Shown one piece after another: positions 1 to 8,734 of a stretch of DNA of 64,000 nucleotides. Made by a program: the position numbers and the translations under genes. The stretch is from Chitinophaga silvisoli. Lineage in GTDB: Bacteria; Bacteroidota; Bacteroidia; Chitinophagales; Chitinophagaceae. Where the stretch lies: contig NZ_QTJV01000006.1 in the NCBI RefSeq assembly GCF_003412465.1, forward strand, positions 62,001-126,000, written 5' to 3'. The notes under the pieces were generated by a model. The model searched no databases and was not told the origin of the DNA. It saw nothing but the letters and a program-made list of their open reading frames with translations. The stretch's first letter is position 1. Each line of letters starts with the position of its first letter.

Positions 1-9
1 CCCTTCATC

Positions 10-1422
10 ATGAAAAAAATCCTGGTATTCTGTCTGGCTGTAGTCTGCTGGTCATGCCAAAAAGAAAACAACGAAAATCTAAAAGTTAAAAACACCCTTG
101 CCGACGGAAGCACCCAAAGAGCCGGCGATGGGGTAAACGATGTGATCGGATATGGTTACGATGTAACAGGTGTCTATGCTGATGCCTCTGCTTCAAGAAA
201 TGCCGTCATCGATATCCCCGCATTCTCAGCTGCCTATCCAAATCGCCTGTATGTATCTTTCCCAAACAGTCAGAGCTTCTTCTCCACCTGGGGACTGAAT
301 GCACGTGATTTCTCCAGCAAAATTTCGAAAACCATCAACGCCACCTCCGCCTTTTCTGCATTTACCGGTACTGTCAATGCCAGTACAACAGAAACCAATA
401 CCTATTCATCCAAATACATGTATGGTATTTACAACCTGTTGCTCCAGAAAAAACAAATCCAGTTAAATGCAAGCACCGATCTGCTGAAGAACTACCTTAC
501 TCCTGAGTTCTTAGCTGATCTGAGTAATCAGTCTCCTGCCTACATCGTCAGCAAATACGGCACACACGTGCATGTAAATATCATCACAGGTGCCAAACTT
601 GAAATTCTATACCGCTCAGAAACCAGCAGTTCCAGCAGGGAAGTAGCCGTGCAGGCAGGATTGAAAGTTTCCGTAGGCAAGATATTTGATTTAGGGGCTA
701 CTACCAGCACTGACATCAAAGATGCGCAAAACAACAGTAACCAAAGACTCACTTATCACACCACTGGTGGTGCTATCTCTGTGCCGCTGGCAACCGTAAA
801 TGTAGACGGTGCTACCAGCGTAAGCCTTGCCGCATGGCAGGGTTCTGTAACGGAGGCCAACTCTGTCCTGGTGGCTATTCCCGCCGATGGCCTGATTGAG
901 ATCACAGACCTGGTCAGTGATGCAACGCAGAAAGCCGCATTGCAAAATTACATCACGCAGTATATCGCCAGCAGGGCGGTGAATGTAACTTATAATACAA
1001 TGCCTCTACTGAGTTCATATAACATCCTTTCTATGAGCAATATGTTGTCAACAGCACCGGAAACCGCCGGGCTGAGTAACTGGGTACAGAGAGGATCCAT
1101 CGGCCAGATCTTTACGGACAATGGCATGGAAGGAACTGTTCCTGTTTACAGGTATTACCTGAACAACGGCACTTTCTTTTTCAATACCAATTATAATGAA
1201 ATTGGTACAGGTGGAGACCTGGGGCACCTGGATTATATAATTGGTTATATCTATTCCCAGCCCACTACAGGGGCTATACCTATCTACCGGTATAACCATA
1301 ATGGCAAACACTGGTATACGACTAACTATAGTGAATTGGGCGCTGGTGGATATAAAACTGTCGGCGGGTTACTGAGGTATTATTATACCTATGAGGGTAT
1401 CATAGGCTATATTAAGCAGTAA
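10..1422 (+). CDS. MACPF-domain lipoprotein with C-terminal DUF5648-like repeats
   Basis: Predicted secreted lipoprotein of 470 residues. The N-terminus has two lysines, a short hydrophobic stretch and a cysteine near residue 16 followed by QKEN, a relaxed Bacteroidota-type lipoprotein signal. Tyr183-Gly-Thr-His186 inside a long beta-rich region matches the membrane-attack-complex/perforin signature (YGTH). The C-terminus carries two related units near residues 376 and 422 (VPVYRYYLNNGTFFFNTN and IPIYRYNHNGKHWYTTN), like the aromatic repeats often attached to secreted bacterial proteins. MACPF proteins form membrane pores; in Bacteroides some are secreted antimicrobial toxins against relatives. 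The role here is not shown. The gene stands alone, starts at the window edge and ends before a hairpin. The family call is good; the function is open. Confidence 0.8.
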   Translation: MKKILVFCLAVVCWSCQKENNENLKVKNTLADGSTQRAGDGVNDVIGYGYDVTGVYADASASRNAVIDIPAFSAAYPNRLYVSFPNSQSFFSTWGLNARDFSSKISKTINATSAFSAFTGTVNASTTETNTYSSKYMYGIYNLLLQKKQIQLNASTDLLKNYLTPEFLADLSNQSPAYIVSKYGTHVHVNIITGAKLEILYRSETSSSSREVAVQAGLKVSVGKIFDLGATTSTDIKDAQNNSNQRLTYHTTGGAISVPLATVNVDGATSVSLAAWQGSVTEANSVLVAIPADGLIEITDLVSDATQKAALQNYITQYIASRAVNVTYNTMPLLSSYNILSMSNMLSTAPETAGLSNWVQRGSIGQIFTDNGMEGTVPVYRYYLNNGTFFFNTNYNEIGTGGDLGHLDYIIGYIYSQPTTGAIPIYRYNHNGKHWYTTNYSELGAGGYKTVGGLLRYYYTYEGIIGYIKQ

Positions 1423-1462
1423 AAACGATTCAGATTGTGAAAAGGCCGGGAATGCCTGGCCT

Positions 1463-1498
1463 GCCCCCTCTAAGACAGGTTCTTTCAGGGGGCTTTTT
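1463..1498 (+). terminator. Intrinsic terminator after the MACPF gene
   Basis: A GCCCCCT/AGGGGGC stem (1463-1469 with 1487-1493) is followed directly by five T. A second, GC-rich imperfect palindrome (AGGCC..GGCCT) lies just upstream at about 1443-1462. Confidence 0.7.
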
Positions 1499-1499
1499 A

Positions 1500-1532
1500 T
1501 TTGCAAAAAATACAAACTAGTGGGTATTTTTT
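1500..1532 (+). promoter_or_regulatory. Possible Bacteroidota-type promoter for the three-gene operon
   Basis: TTTG at 1500-1503 and TATTTTTT at 1525-1532 are 21 bp apart. They resemble the -33 (TTTG) and -7 (TAnnTTTG) boxes of Bacteroidota sigma factors, with one mismatch in the -7 box. The TTTG touches the T-run of the preceding terminator. Pattern match only. Confidence 0.25.
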
Positions 1533-1604
1533 CCTACTGGCAGAAGTCCTAATTTGCAGGTAAATACAACGCCACACAATTTTAACCCCCAAAATCTTTA
1601 TTGC

Positions 1605-2756
1605 ATGTTTGATAGTGCATCCATGGAAGTGGTTATTGCCCTGGTATTTATTTACCTTATTTACAGTTTACTTGGCTCCCTGCTACAGGAAATCATTGCG
1701 ACAAATATCGGACTACGGGCTTATATTCTCCAGGTTATTATCCGCCGCATGTTAAACGACAGGGGACCCAAAAAGTCCGCACCGCTGAACGACGAATTTT
1801 ATCATTCACTAAACGCTGTATCGAATGAGATAAAAGACAGCAATAAAGGGTTGCGGTCACGGATCCTGCTGTTTATTGTCAGACGGATCCTGAATGATAA
1901 AAGTCTGAATAAACCTGTATTACTAAGTGACGAGTTTTACCGCCATCCGCTGGTCAAGTACCTGGTATCAGGTGCCTGGTGGAGTTTTCGCAAACTCCCC
2001 GCTTATATCACCAAAGAGACATTCTCAAAAGTAATGATCGACCTGCTGAGAGGAACGGATCTGAATGCCGGCGATGCTTACAATACTAAAATACAGCAAA
2101 GCCTGAATGAAGGTGCCATACAGTGGAATCCTGATATCAGTATTTGCCCGGATACGTTGAAATACCTGAAATCACTCTGGGTAGATGCGCAGGGAGATGT
2201 ACAAAAGTTTAGGGATTCACTGGAGAAATGGTTTGATGAGATGATGGACCGGGCAACAGACCTGTATAAGAAGTTCACCCAAATTATACTCTTGTTTGTC
2301 GGTATGCTGATAGCTGTTTCCTTTAATGTAGATACCGTGAAAATTGTGTCTAAGCTGCAGCATAATCCCAAATTGAGATCACAGCTGAACTTACAGGCGG
2401 CACAATATACAAAGGATCATCCGCAGGGTCTTCAGTCGGCCGGACAGGAAAAGGAGTTGCAGGATTCATTGTACGCACAGGCATTGCGGATGGTGGGTAA
2501 AGGTGGCGACGTGGCGAAAATGAATGAGTTGCTGGCCCTGGGATATGATGGCGGGTTCAGGAAAAATTTTGATAAGGGGATGAGCATATTGGGATGGATC
2601 CTGACAGCACTGGCCATTTCCCTGGGAGCACCGTTTTGGTTTGATCTCCTGAATAAGATCATGAAACTGCGCTCAGCGGTAGACAGCAGTAAGGGAAATG
2701 ATGAGGGACCGAAGGAGCAAAAGACAGTAGTAGCAGTGAAGGAAAGGGTTGGGTAA
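1605..2756 (+). CDS. Membrane protein of unknown function with an internal duplication
   Basis: About 383 residues from the ATG at 1605; a TTG at 1554 would add 17 polar residues and looks less likely. A hydrophobic segment lies at the N-terminus (EVVIALVFIYLIYSLLGSLL), a second near residues 225-245 and a third near 330-350 (ILGWILTALAISLGAPFWF). The region between the first two segments should form a soluble domain. The motif GAPFWFDLLNKIMKLRS near the third segment occurs in a widespread family of uncharacterised bacterial membrane proteins. Residues about 37-68 and 83-114 are a tandem copy of one unit (GLR..IL...RR.LND....LLxDEFY). First gene of a likely operon, 45 bp before the protease gene. 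Function unknown. Confidence 0.7.
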   Translation: MFDSASMEVVIALVFIYLIYSLLGSLLQEIIATNIGLRAYILQVIIRRMLNDRGPKKSAPLNDEFYHSLNAVSNEIKDSNKGLRSRILLFIVRRILNDKSLNKPVLLSDEFYRHPLVKYLVSGAWWSFRKLPAYITKETFSKVMIDLLRGTDLNAGDAYNTKIQQSLNEGAIQWNPDISICPDTLKYLKSLWVDAQGDVQKFRDSLEKWFDEMMDRATDLYKKFTQIILLFVGMLIAVSFNVDTVKIVSKLQHNPKLRSQLNLQAAQYTKDHPQGLQSAGQEKELQDSLYAQALRMVGKGGDVAKMNELLALGYDGGFRKNFDKGMSILGWILTALAISLGAPFWFDLLNKIMKLRSAVDSSKGNDEGPKEQKTVVAVKERVG

Positions 2757-2801
2757 GCATACAGATCGCTGCAAAAATATTCATTCCCCAAAAAAAGGCG
2801 C

Positions 2802-3938
2802 ATGATCAAAGTCGTTGTAAAAGACAGATATCTTAATGTGCGGGTAGGTAAACCCCGGCTGAATGCCCCCTGTTATCAATACATTGCTCCCGGTAGTGAG
2901 ATTGAGGTAGATGGTAAGTTGTACCCCGGAGATCCATTTGAAAAAAATAGCTTCTGGCTGAAAGACGGAGCTGATAACTACTATTGGAGTGGCGGTGTAT
3001 CCGGCTTGCCGGTAAAGGATGATCAATTCAGTAGCGCTGCTACCTATGCATGGTTCAAAAGTATGCAGATCGATCAGATCTGGCAGGAATATGGAACGAA
3101 GGGACGAAATGTAACGGTGGCGGTGATTGACTCCGGCTACTCAGTGAGTAATCCTTTTTTAAAAGGCAGGGTCCTGGATGGTGACAGGTATTCATCGCTT
3201 GCAAAAAATCCGGAGTTGCCTACTGCCGAAGAAATTGATGATAACGATGTAGATGCGCATGGTAATAGATGCGCATCCCTGGTGGGTGCGCTGAGTACCC
3301 CGAATAGTACACTGGGCATAGCACCGGAATGCAGGTTGCTGATCGCGAAAATATATGAGAACCAGGTGATCAATAATAATCAATACCTGGAAGATGCGAT
3401 TAAATGGGCGATTGATAAGGGTGCGGATATCATCTCTTGTAGTTTGAAATTATCGATTACTGCGGCAGGGGCAAATGCACTTGATCAACGGATAAAAGCG
3501 CTTGTTGGCAACAAGCCTGTATTGCTGCTGGCAGCAGCTGGAAATACGATTAAGAACCTGGCTAAAGTTGATTTCTACCCGGCTTGCATGTCTACATTTG
3601 AATCTATTGGCGGTGCTACATTGGATGGCCATATTAATTCATCTACGGCGATTAATGGCAAAACTTTTATCTACGCCCCTGGTAAGGATGTAGAATCTTA
3701 TGGACCAGGTAACCTGCCTACTCCTGATAGCGGCACCAGTTTTTCCACCCCGATTGTAGCAGGTATTGCTGCTTTGGCAATGAGCTACCTGAAGAGTCAT
3801 AATATTCCAATTATTAAAGATGATTTTTTAAAAATGCTCAGGGAAAACGGGCCTTTGCAAAATGATATTCCAGCTCCGCCTGAAAGGAGATTTATAAACC
3901 CATCACAACTTTTCCAAAAATTAAAATCGCTTATATGA
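2802..3938 (+). CDS. Subtilisin-like serine peptidase (S8 family), no signal peptide
   Basis: A 378-residue protein with a complete S8 catalytic triad: Asp110 in VAVIDSGY, His153 in DAHGNRCASL and Ser313 in GTSFSTPIVAGIAAL. An oxyanion-hole Asn is plausible in LLLAAAGNT. About 85 residues precede the catalytic domain; they look beta-rich and SH3-like rather than like an inhibitory propeptide. No signal peptide or membrane segment is visible, unlike typical secreted subtilases, so it may act in the cytoplasm or leave by another route. Its stop overlaps the next start (ATGA), so coupling with the downstream secreted protein is likely. Substrate unknown. Confidence 0.88.
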   Translation: MIKVVVKDRYLNVRVGKPRLNAPCYQYIAPGSEIEVDGKLYPGDPFEKNSFWLKDGADNYYWSGGVSGLPVKDDQFSSAATYAWFKSMQIDQIWQEYGTKGRNVTVAVIDSGYSVSNPFLKGRVLDGDRYSSLAKNPELPTAEEIDDNDVDAHGNRCASLVGALSTPNSTLGIAPECRLLIAKIYENQVINNNQYLEDAIKWAIDKGADIISCSLKLSITAAGANALDQRIKALVGNKPVLLLAAAGNTIKNLAKVDFYPACMSTFESIGGATLDGHINSSTAINGKTFIYAPGKDVESYGPGNLPTPDSGTSFSTPIVAGIAALAMSYLKSHNIPIIKDDFLKMLRENGPLQNDIPAPPERRFINPSQLFQKLKSLI

Positions 3939-5941
3939 AAGGTAGATTACCCCTGATTGTGTTACTATTTTCCTGTCTGTCAGCTCTTGGTCAAAACAAA
4001 AATAAAAGCATCTATTTACAATCGAAGAATTTATTTGCTGCCCTGAATGGAAATAAAATTGTGTTAGATGGAGATTTAGCCGAGGATCTTACTGAACTTT
4101 TTTCCGATGCAGTGACTGCCGATGATATCGCAAATGAACTTAACAACAATCCGTTTCTGAAAGGGAAAATAACATTCATTGCTCCTAATGCGCAGTCTGC
4201 CGGCACCGGGAGATTTAATTCATTGATCAAACAGGCGGGTTCCCTCGATGTTACCAACTTCGCCAATGCGCTTGCCAGTCTGCTAATAGACCGTGCAAAG
4301 GAGGAGCTGAATCTTGCTTTCTTCAACCGTTTACAACAGTTCTCCATAAAATACCCCGAATTCCAGACTTTATTCCCTACCTCCTATGACAGGCTCAGGA
4401 ACCTGCTCAATGTAGACTATCCCCGCATGTTGCCTGTATTGAGAGAGGCATTTTTTAGTGACATCGAACAATTGACCTACAACCTGGAAGCAGTGCTCGA
4501 ATTACCAAAATACCAGGCACTGAGGAATAACTTTCCAGAGATCAACATGGCAATAGAAACACTGAAACTGATTCACAAGCTTGAAAATGGCGCGACACCT
4601 TCGGAGGTGATTGTCGATGTGGACGATGCGGCTACCAACATTACCCGGGGTGATTATTGGGCGAATGCAAGCCTGGGATTTAAAAACCTGGTCACTACTG
4701 TTCACTTTACAAGGATCTTCTCTGAAAGTTTGCAGGGTGATGATGCAACTAAGATCTGGATTTCGCTGACGGATGCCAAAGACCTTGTAAAAAATGAAAA
4801 CTTCACCAGGCTGTATTTAGGTTTGCTCTGGCAAAAGGTCGTTAAAATGCGAGAACTGAGATACTACAAAAACAAAACTGATTTCACTTCACTGCAAGAC
4901 CTTTTGGCAAGCAATAGCAACAGTATTCTTTTATTTCAAAACAAGATTTCCCAATTCCTCTCATTAGCCAGCCAGGTGCAGCACAACTATAATGAGATTA
5001 AGGGACTTGCTCCCGGGGAAAAACCAGGCCCGGAACAGTATTACAACTACATCAATACATCGCTCGATATAATCGACTTTGGCCTGAGCATCGTCAAACT
5101 CCTTGACAAGGACCTACAGCCGGATGATTATCTTGATATTGCCCGCCAGTCAAATAATCTCTATAAAGATATTTATTCAAAGCAATACACGATGGCGGTG
5201 AATGATGGTTTTGAGATTATTGGCAGCATCCATGACCTGATTAAAACGAAGAAAGACGACGTGAATGATGCAAATGTAAATATCGCCTTCAATGAATTCA
5301 GCACTTTTGTGTCCAAAGCCAAACCCTATGTATTATTCATCGGCAATGTGGCAGATGCAAAAAGTGAGGAGGATATAAAGGCAGCATTGAACAATGCCAT
5401 CTTACCGGTAGGCAGCTCATCTATCAAGAAAAATTCAGCGAATAACCTTAGCATCCAGGCCTACCTGGGCGCGTATTATTCTATGCATAATGACCGTTCG
5501 GATGCAGTGAGAGCGTGGTCAGATAAGTTTGGTGTATATGGCCCTATCGGCATTGCTTATACGCCGGGAGTTTTTAGTTTTGGAAAGGGAGGTGCACTTT
5601 CTTTGTTTGCATCTGTATTTGACCTGGGGGCTATCATTGATTACAAACTAAAAAAAGATTCTGTGATCACGAGTACGGATCCTGCCAGCAGCTCCTCTGC
5701 AAGCAAGCAGTATACAGTGAATCTTGGCCAGATCTTCTCCCCTGGTTTACACCTGGTATACGGCTTTTGCTACAATGTTCCTTTATCATTGGGAATTGGG
5801 GCACAATATGGTCCTGGCCTGTCTAAGATAGATGTGGCAGGCACAACGAATGTGATCAATCCTTCATGGCGCTTCAATGCATTCCTGGCAGTGGATTTGC
5901 CTTTATTCAATGTGTTGAATAAGACGAAGGACAGGAAATAA
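3935..5941 (+). CDS. Secreted protein of unknown function, possible C-terminal outer-membrane barrel
   Basis: A 668-residue protein with a clear Sec signal peptide (MKGRLPLIVLLFSCLSALGQ, cleavage after about residue 19). Residues 30 to about 500 are mainly helical with no motif recognised. From about residue 505 the sequence changes to alternating hydrophobic/aromatic and Gly-rich strands (GAYYSMHND.., GVYGPIGIAYTPGVF, LFASVFDLGAIIDYKL, LSLGIGAQYGPGL, WRFNAFLAVDLPLF), which suggests an outer-membrane beta-barrel or similar sheet. The start overlaps the protease stop by four bases, and the gene is followed by a strong terminator. The context suggests it works with the membrane protein and the protease upstream. 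Confidence 0.7.
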   Translation: MKGRLPLIVLLFSCLSALGQNKNKSIYLQSKNLFAALNGNKIVLDGDLAEDLTELFSDAVTADDIANELNNNPFLKGKITFIAPNAQSAGTGRFNSLIKQAGSLDVTNFANALASLLIDRAKEELNLAFFNRLQQFSIKYPEFQTLFPTSYDRLRNLLNVDYPRMLPVLREAFFSDIEQLTYNLEAVLELPKYQALRNNFPEINMAIETLKLIHKLENGATPSEVIVDVDDAATNITRGDYWANASLGFKNLVTTVHFTRIFSESLQGDDATKIWISLTDAKDLVKNENFTRLYLGLLWQKVVKMRELRYYKNKTDFTSLQDLLASNSNSILLFQNKISQFLSLASQVQHNYNEIKGLAPGEKPGPEQYYNYINTSLDIIDFGLSIVKLLDKDLQPDDYLDIARQSNNLYKDIYSKQYTMAVNDGFEIIGSIHDLIKTKKDDVNDANVNIAFNEFSTFVSKAKPYVLFIGNVADAKSEEDIKAALNNAILPVGSSSIKKNSANNLSIQAYLGAYYSMHNDRSDAVRAWSDKFGVYGPIGIAYTPGVFSFGKGGALSLFASVFDLGAIIDYKLKKDSVITSTDPASSSSASKQYTVNLGQIFSPGLHLVYGFCYNVPLSLGIGAQYGPGLSKIDVAGTTNVINPSWRFNAFLAVDLPLFNVLNKTKDRK

Positions 5942-5950
5942 TCTGAGCGG

Positions 5951-5981
5951 AGCCGGGGATTGCATCTCCGGCTTCTTTTTG
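5951..5981 (+). terminator. Intrinsic terminator of the three-gene operon
   Basis: AGCCGGGGAT and ATCTCCGGCT form a 10-bp stem with one G-T pair around a TGC loop (5951-5973). A run TTCTTTTTG follows on the plus strand. Confidence 0.85.
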
Positions 5982-5984
5982 TAT

Positions 5985-6524
5985 TTATTCCAATAGCAGC
6001 TCCCTTACCGTTTCATTCCCTGCCAGATCCGCCACAGTGGCCTTCACCTTCCCTCCCACCGGCAGGGCCACTACTTTATAATACCAATCCACGCCATTAC
6101 GGCCTACTACCGCCTTGCCTCTTTCCAGTATCGCACCTGCAGGGTCGGTGATGATTACTTCCACTTCCGCTACCCTGAACTCATCTTTTGCCGTCACTAC
6201 CACAGTTGAGTCTTCGAAACGAAGACTTTGCACCTGGGGAGAGTTATAAGCATCCTTGATCGCCATATTCCAGGCATTCTGTCCCGGACCTGCCTTAGAG
6301 GCATAGTAGGCTTTCAATTCAGGATCTTTGAGTATCTCCTTTGCATAAGCCGCAGCTTCCTGCATTCTATACCTGGCCTCCAGCTGTTTTTGAGTCGGCT
6401 TTTTATTAGACCGGCCCCGCTTTTTAGCTACGATAATCTGGCCATTCCTTTTGTAAATCGTGATTTGATCGCCGAGGCTCCCTTCGACGTATTGAAAGAG
6501 CAGGTTGTCTTTAATAATAGCCAT
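5985..6524 (-). CDS. Conserved Bacteroidota hypothetical protein
   Basis: About 179 residues from the ATG at 6524 (MAIIKDNLLF); a GTG at 6548 would add eight residues and is less likely. The N-terminal segment (GSLGDQITIYKRNG..) and the basic stretch KKRGRSNKKPTQKQLEAR resemble a small protein recurring in Chitinophaga and relatives, as far as I recall. The middle is helical, rich in Ala, Lys and Tyr. The C-terminal half has regular beta-strands (VEVIITDPAGAILERGKA, YYKVVALPVGGKVKATVADLAGN) like an Ig-like fold. No signal peptide. It converges with the operon on its left. Function unknown. Confidence 0.65.
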   Translation of the reverse strand: MAIIKDNLLFQYVEGSLGDQITIYKRNGQIIVAKKRGRSNKKPTQKQLEARYRMQEAAAYAKEILKDPELKAYYASKAGPGQNAWNMAIKDAYNSPQVQSLRFEDSTVVVTAKDEFRVAEVEVIITDPAGAILERGKAVVGRNGVDWYYKVVALPVGGKVKATVADLAGNETVRELLLE

Positions 6525-6868
6525 ATAAATTGGTTTTGGAGTGAACACTCAATGTTAGCGATTCAGTCCCGAATAATAAGGTATCTTTTATACTAAATGA
6601 GTATCAATACTTCATCTTTTCGTCACTAAAAGGGCACTTCAATATCGATTTGATATAGAGGTGTCCTTATGGTGTCCTTATAGTATCCTTATGATGATAG
6701 GTTGACCTTAATGGCTGGAGGAAGAAGCAAATGCCGGCCAGGGGCAGTTGAAGCAAATGGAGGGACAGGGGAATAAAACAGATATATTCCCTAAAGAGGG
6801 GAATTTTTCGGTGCCTGATTACAGGTGATTTGTGTATATTCGCTACAAGAGGATAATAATCAATTCGT
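6525..6868. other. Divergent intergenic region of 344 bases
   Basis: The region lies between two divergently transcribed genes and must carry both promoters. Apart from the triple 11-bp repeat, the only signal I see is TATATTCG at 6835-6842, one mismatch from the Bacteroidota -7 box TAnnTTTG. It lies 26 bases before the ATG at 6869, without a convincing -33 box. No coding potential or RNA gene is evident. Confidence 0.35.
6661..6693. repeat. Three tandem 11-bp repeats
   Basis: GTGTCCTTATG, GTGTCCTTATA and GTATCCTTATG lie end to end at 6661-6671, 6672-6682 and 6683-6693, in the divergent intergenic region. They could be regulator-binding iterons or slippage products. Confidence 0.75.
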
Positions 6869-7645
6869 ATGAGAGTATTTATCATATTGCTGGCAATGGC
6901 ATTTTCCGTTATAGCCCGGGCGCAGAACAGTATTAATAATTACAAGTATGTACTGGTACCCGAGCGTTTTGACATCTTTAAGAATGATGACCAGTATGGG
7001 GTGAACACTATGACCAAATACCTGCTGGAAGGTGTGGGTTTTAAGGCTTACATGACTGATGAGCCACTGCCGGCGGAACTGGCGAACAATAAGTGCGGGG
7101 CGCTGAAAGCAGAATTGGTGGAGAAGAAAAAATTCCTGGCGACAGGTCTTATCCTGGTGTTAAAGGATTGCCAGGGTACAGTGGTTTATCAAAGCCAGGA
7201 AGGTAAGAGCAGGGAAAAAGAATGGCAGGCGGCCTATACAGAAGCGCTGAGGAATGCATTTGTGTCGCTGAATGCGGCGCAGTATAAGTATGATAGCAGC
7301 ACATCCATAGCCAATACGGCGGCTGTTGCCAGTACAAGTCCCGCGGCCACTACTCCTGCCGTAGTGAATACAACTGCCGCTGCACCAGTGATCAGCGCGG
7401 CTACGCCAGCTGCTGTAAGTGATAGCAAGGATATACTTTATGCACAGGCTAACGCGAATGGTTACCAGCTGATTGACACCTCTCCTAAAAAAGTAATGAC
7501 CTTACTGAAAACATCCCAGCAGGATAATTTTATAGCTGATAATGGGGTGGATAAGGGAATTGTGTTCAGGAAGAATGGAGAATGGTATTTTGAATTTTAT
7601 AAAGAGGATAAGCTGAATTCGGTAAAACTGAATATTAAGTTTTAG
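6869..7645 (+). CDS. Secreted protein of unknown function
   Basis: A 258-residue protein with a Sec signal peptide (MRVFIILLAMAFSVIARAQ). The first folded part, residues about 20-135, begins NNYKYVLVPERFDIF and resembles periplasmic or outer-membrane-associated proteins common in Bacteroidota that lack an assigned role. Residues about 145-190 are a low-complexity Ala/Thr/Val/Pro/Ser linker. The C-terminal part has strands ending in WYFEFYKEDKLNSVKLNIKF. Single gene, followed by the terminator-like tandem repeat. Function unknown. Confidence 0.7.
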   Translation: MRVFIILLAMAFSVIARAQNSINNYKYVLVPERFDIFKNDDQYGVNTMTKYLLEGVGFKAYMTDEPLPAELANNKCGALKAELVEKKKFLATGLILVLKDCQGTVVYQSQEGKSREKEWQAAYTEALRNAFVSLNAAQYKYDSSTSIANTAAVASTSPAATTPAVVNTTAAAPVISAATPAAVSDSKDILYAQANANGYQLIDTSPKKVMTLLKTSQQDNFIADNGVDKGIVFRKNGEWYFEFYKEDKLNSVKLNIKF

Positions 7646-7670
7646 GTTATTGATTTTACCTGATTTTCCA

Positions 7671-7812
7671 ATATAAGCTACAACATCACATGCATCGCCT
7701 TTTCCGGAATCCAAGCGGATGAGGCGATGTTCTTTTTAGAGATATAAGCTACAACATCACCTGCATCGCTTTTTCCGGAATCTAAGCGGATGAGGCGATG
7801 TCCTTTTTAGAG
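7671..7812 (+). repeat. Tandem duplicated 71-bp terminator-like element
   Basis: Two direct copies, 7671-7741 and 7742-7812, differ at only about four positions. Each holds an inverted repeat (CATCGCC..TCCG..CGGA..GGCGATG) followed by a short T-rich tract (TTCTTTTTAG or TCCTTTTTAG). In the second copy one stem pair becomes a G-T wobble. The placement after the secreted-protein gene fits a doubled intrinsic terminator. Confidence 0.85.
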
Positions 7813-7873
7813 ATAAATACGGCACAAATCCCCTTGCCCCAAACAATTAAGCAGCTCACTTGTTTCTACCATC

Positions 7874-8734
7874 ATGCTACTTAACAAACAAATCTCCATT
7901 TCATACTTCCTCGATCTCATCAAATGGGATCTCCTGGCCATTGCCATTTACGCGATCATTGCCGGTTCTCTAGACCATTACGGTCTCTTGCGGCGTGTCA
8001 CCATTCCCCTTGCTATTTTATCCCTGGTGGCTACCATTGTATCACTGCTGCTCGCATTCAGGACCTCTCAATCCTACGAGCGATGGTGGGAAGCAAGATT
8101 GATCTGGGGGGCGATCGTAAATGACAGCCGCACACTCATCAGGCAGGTAAAGACATTTTTGCCGGAGGAGACGGCCAGCTTTGCGCAACGGCAAATCATC
8201 TGGTGCTATGCATTGTCCGAATCATTGAGGGGTCTGCCATTTTCAGAAAAGGTGAAGGCGTATATTGCTCCATTCAATTCAGAGAGCCGCAACTGGCCGA
8301 ATTTTCTCCTCAATCAACATGGGGAAGCCCTGGCAGCGGCAACGGAGTTGAACCCTAACAGGCAGGTGCAAATTGATGCGACCCTGGCCAGGTTGTGTGA
8401 TGCGATGGGGAAATGCGAGCGGATTAAGAAGACGGTATTCCCGAAATCTTATAGTTTACTGATTCACTTTCTTATTTATGTATTGATGACGATTTTGCCC
8501 TTTGGACTAGAGGATAGATCGCAGTGGATGGAGATTGTAATTGTGTTCGTGGTGCCGGTATTGTTTATAGCTATTGAACGCACGGCTATTGTTATGCAGG
8601 ATCCTTTTGAGAACAGGCCGACGGATACGCCGATGACGGCGATTAGTCAGACGATAGAGGTAAATTTGCTGGAGATGATTGGGGAACCAGTGCCAGTGCA
8701 GGAGGTGCAGGAAGAGAGTTATTATCTGATGTAA
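7874..8734 (+). CDS. Bestrophin-family ion channel protein
   Basis: A 286-residue integral membrane protein. Family hallmarks are the N-terminal helices, the segment FRTSQSYERWWEARLIWG near residues 67-84, and the C-terminal DPFENRPTDTPMTAISQTIE, the counterpart of the conserved post-membrane DPF motif. Bacterial bestrophins are pentameric inner-membrane channels for small ions; the residues that would decide anion or cation selectivity were not assessed. The length is close to the usual bacterial size of about 300. It is a single gene between two repeat arrays and has no obvious link to the biosynthetic operon. Confidence 0.9.
   Translation: MLLNKQISISYFLDLIKWDLLAIAIYAIIAGSLDHYGLLRRVTIPLAILSLVATIVSLLLAFRTSQSYERWWEARLIWGAIVNDSRTLIRQVKTFLPEETASFAQRQIIWCYALSESLRGLPFSEKVKAYIAPFNSESRNWPNFLLNQHGEALAAATELNPNRQVQIDATLARLCDAMGKCERIKKTVFPKSYSLLIHFLIYVLMTILPFGLEDRSQWMEIVIVFVVPVLFIAIERTAIVMQDPFENRPTDTPMTAISQTIEVNLLEMIGEPVPVQEVQEESYYLM

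Noticed and set aside
1554..1604. TTG start extending the membrane protein by 17 residues
   Set aside because: The added residues are polar, no ribosome-binding site is seen, and the ATG at 1605 puts the hydrophobic segment at the N-terminus as expected.
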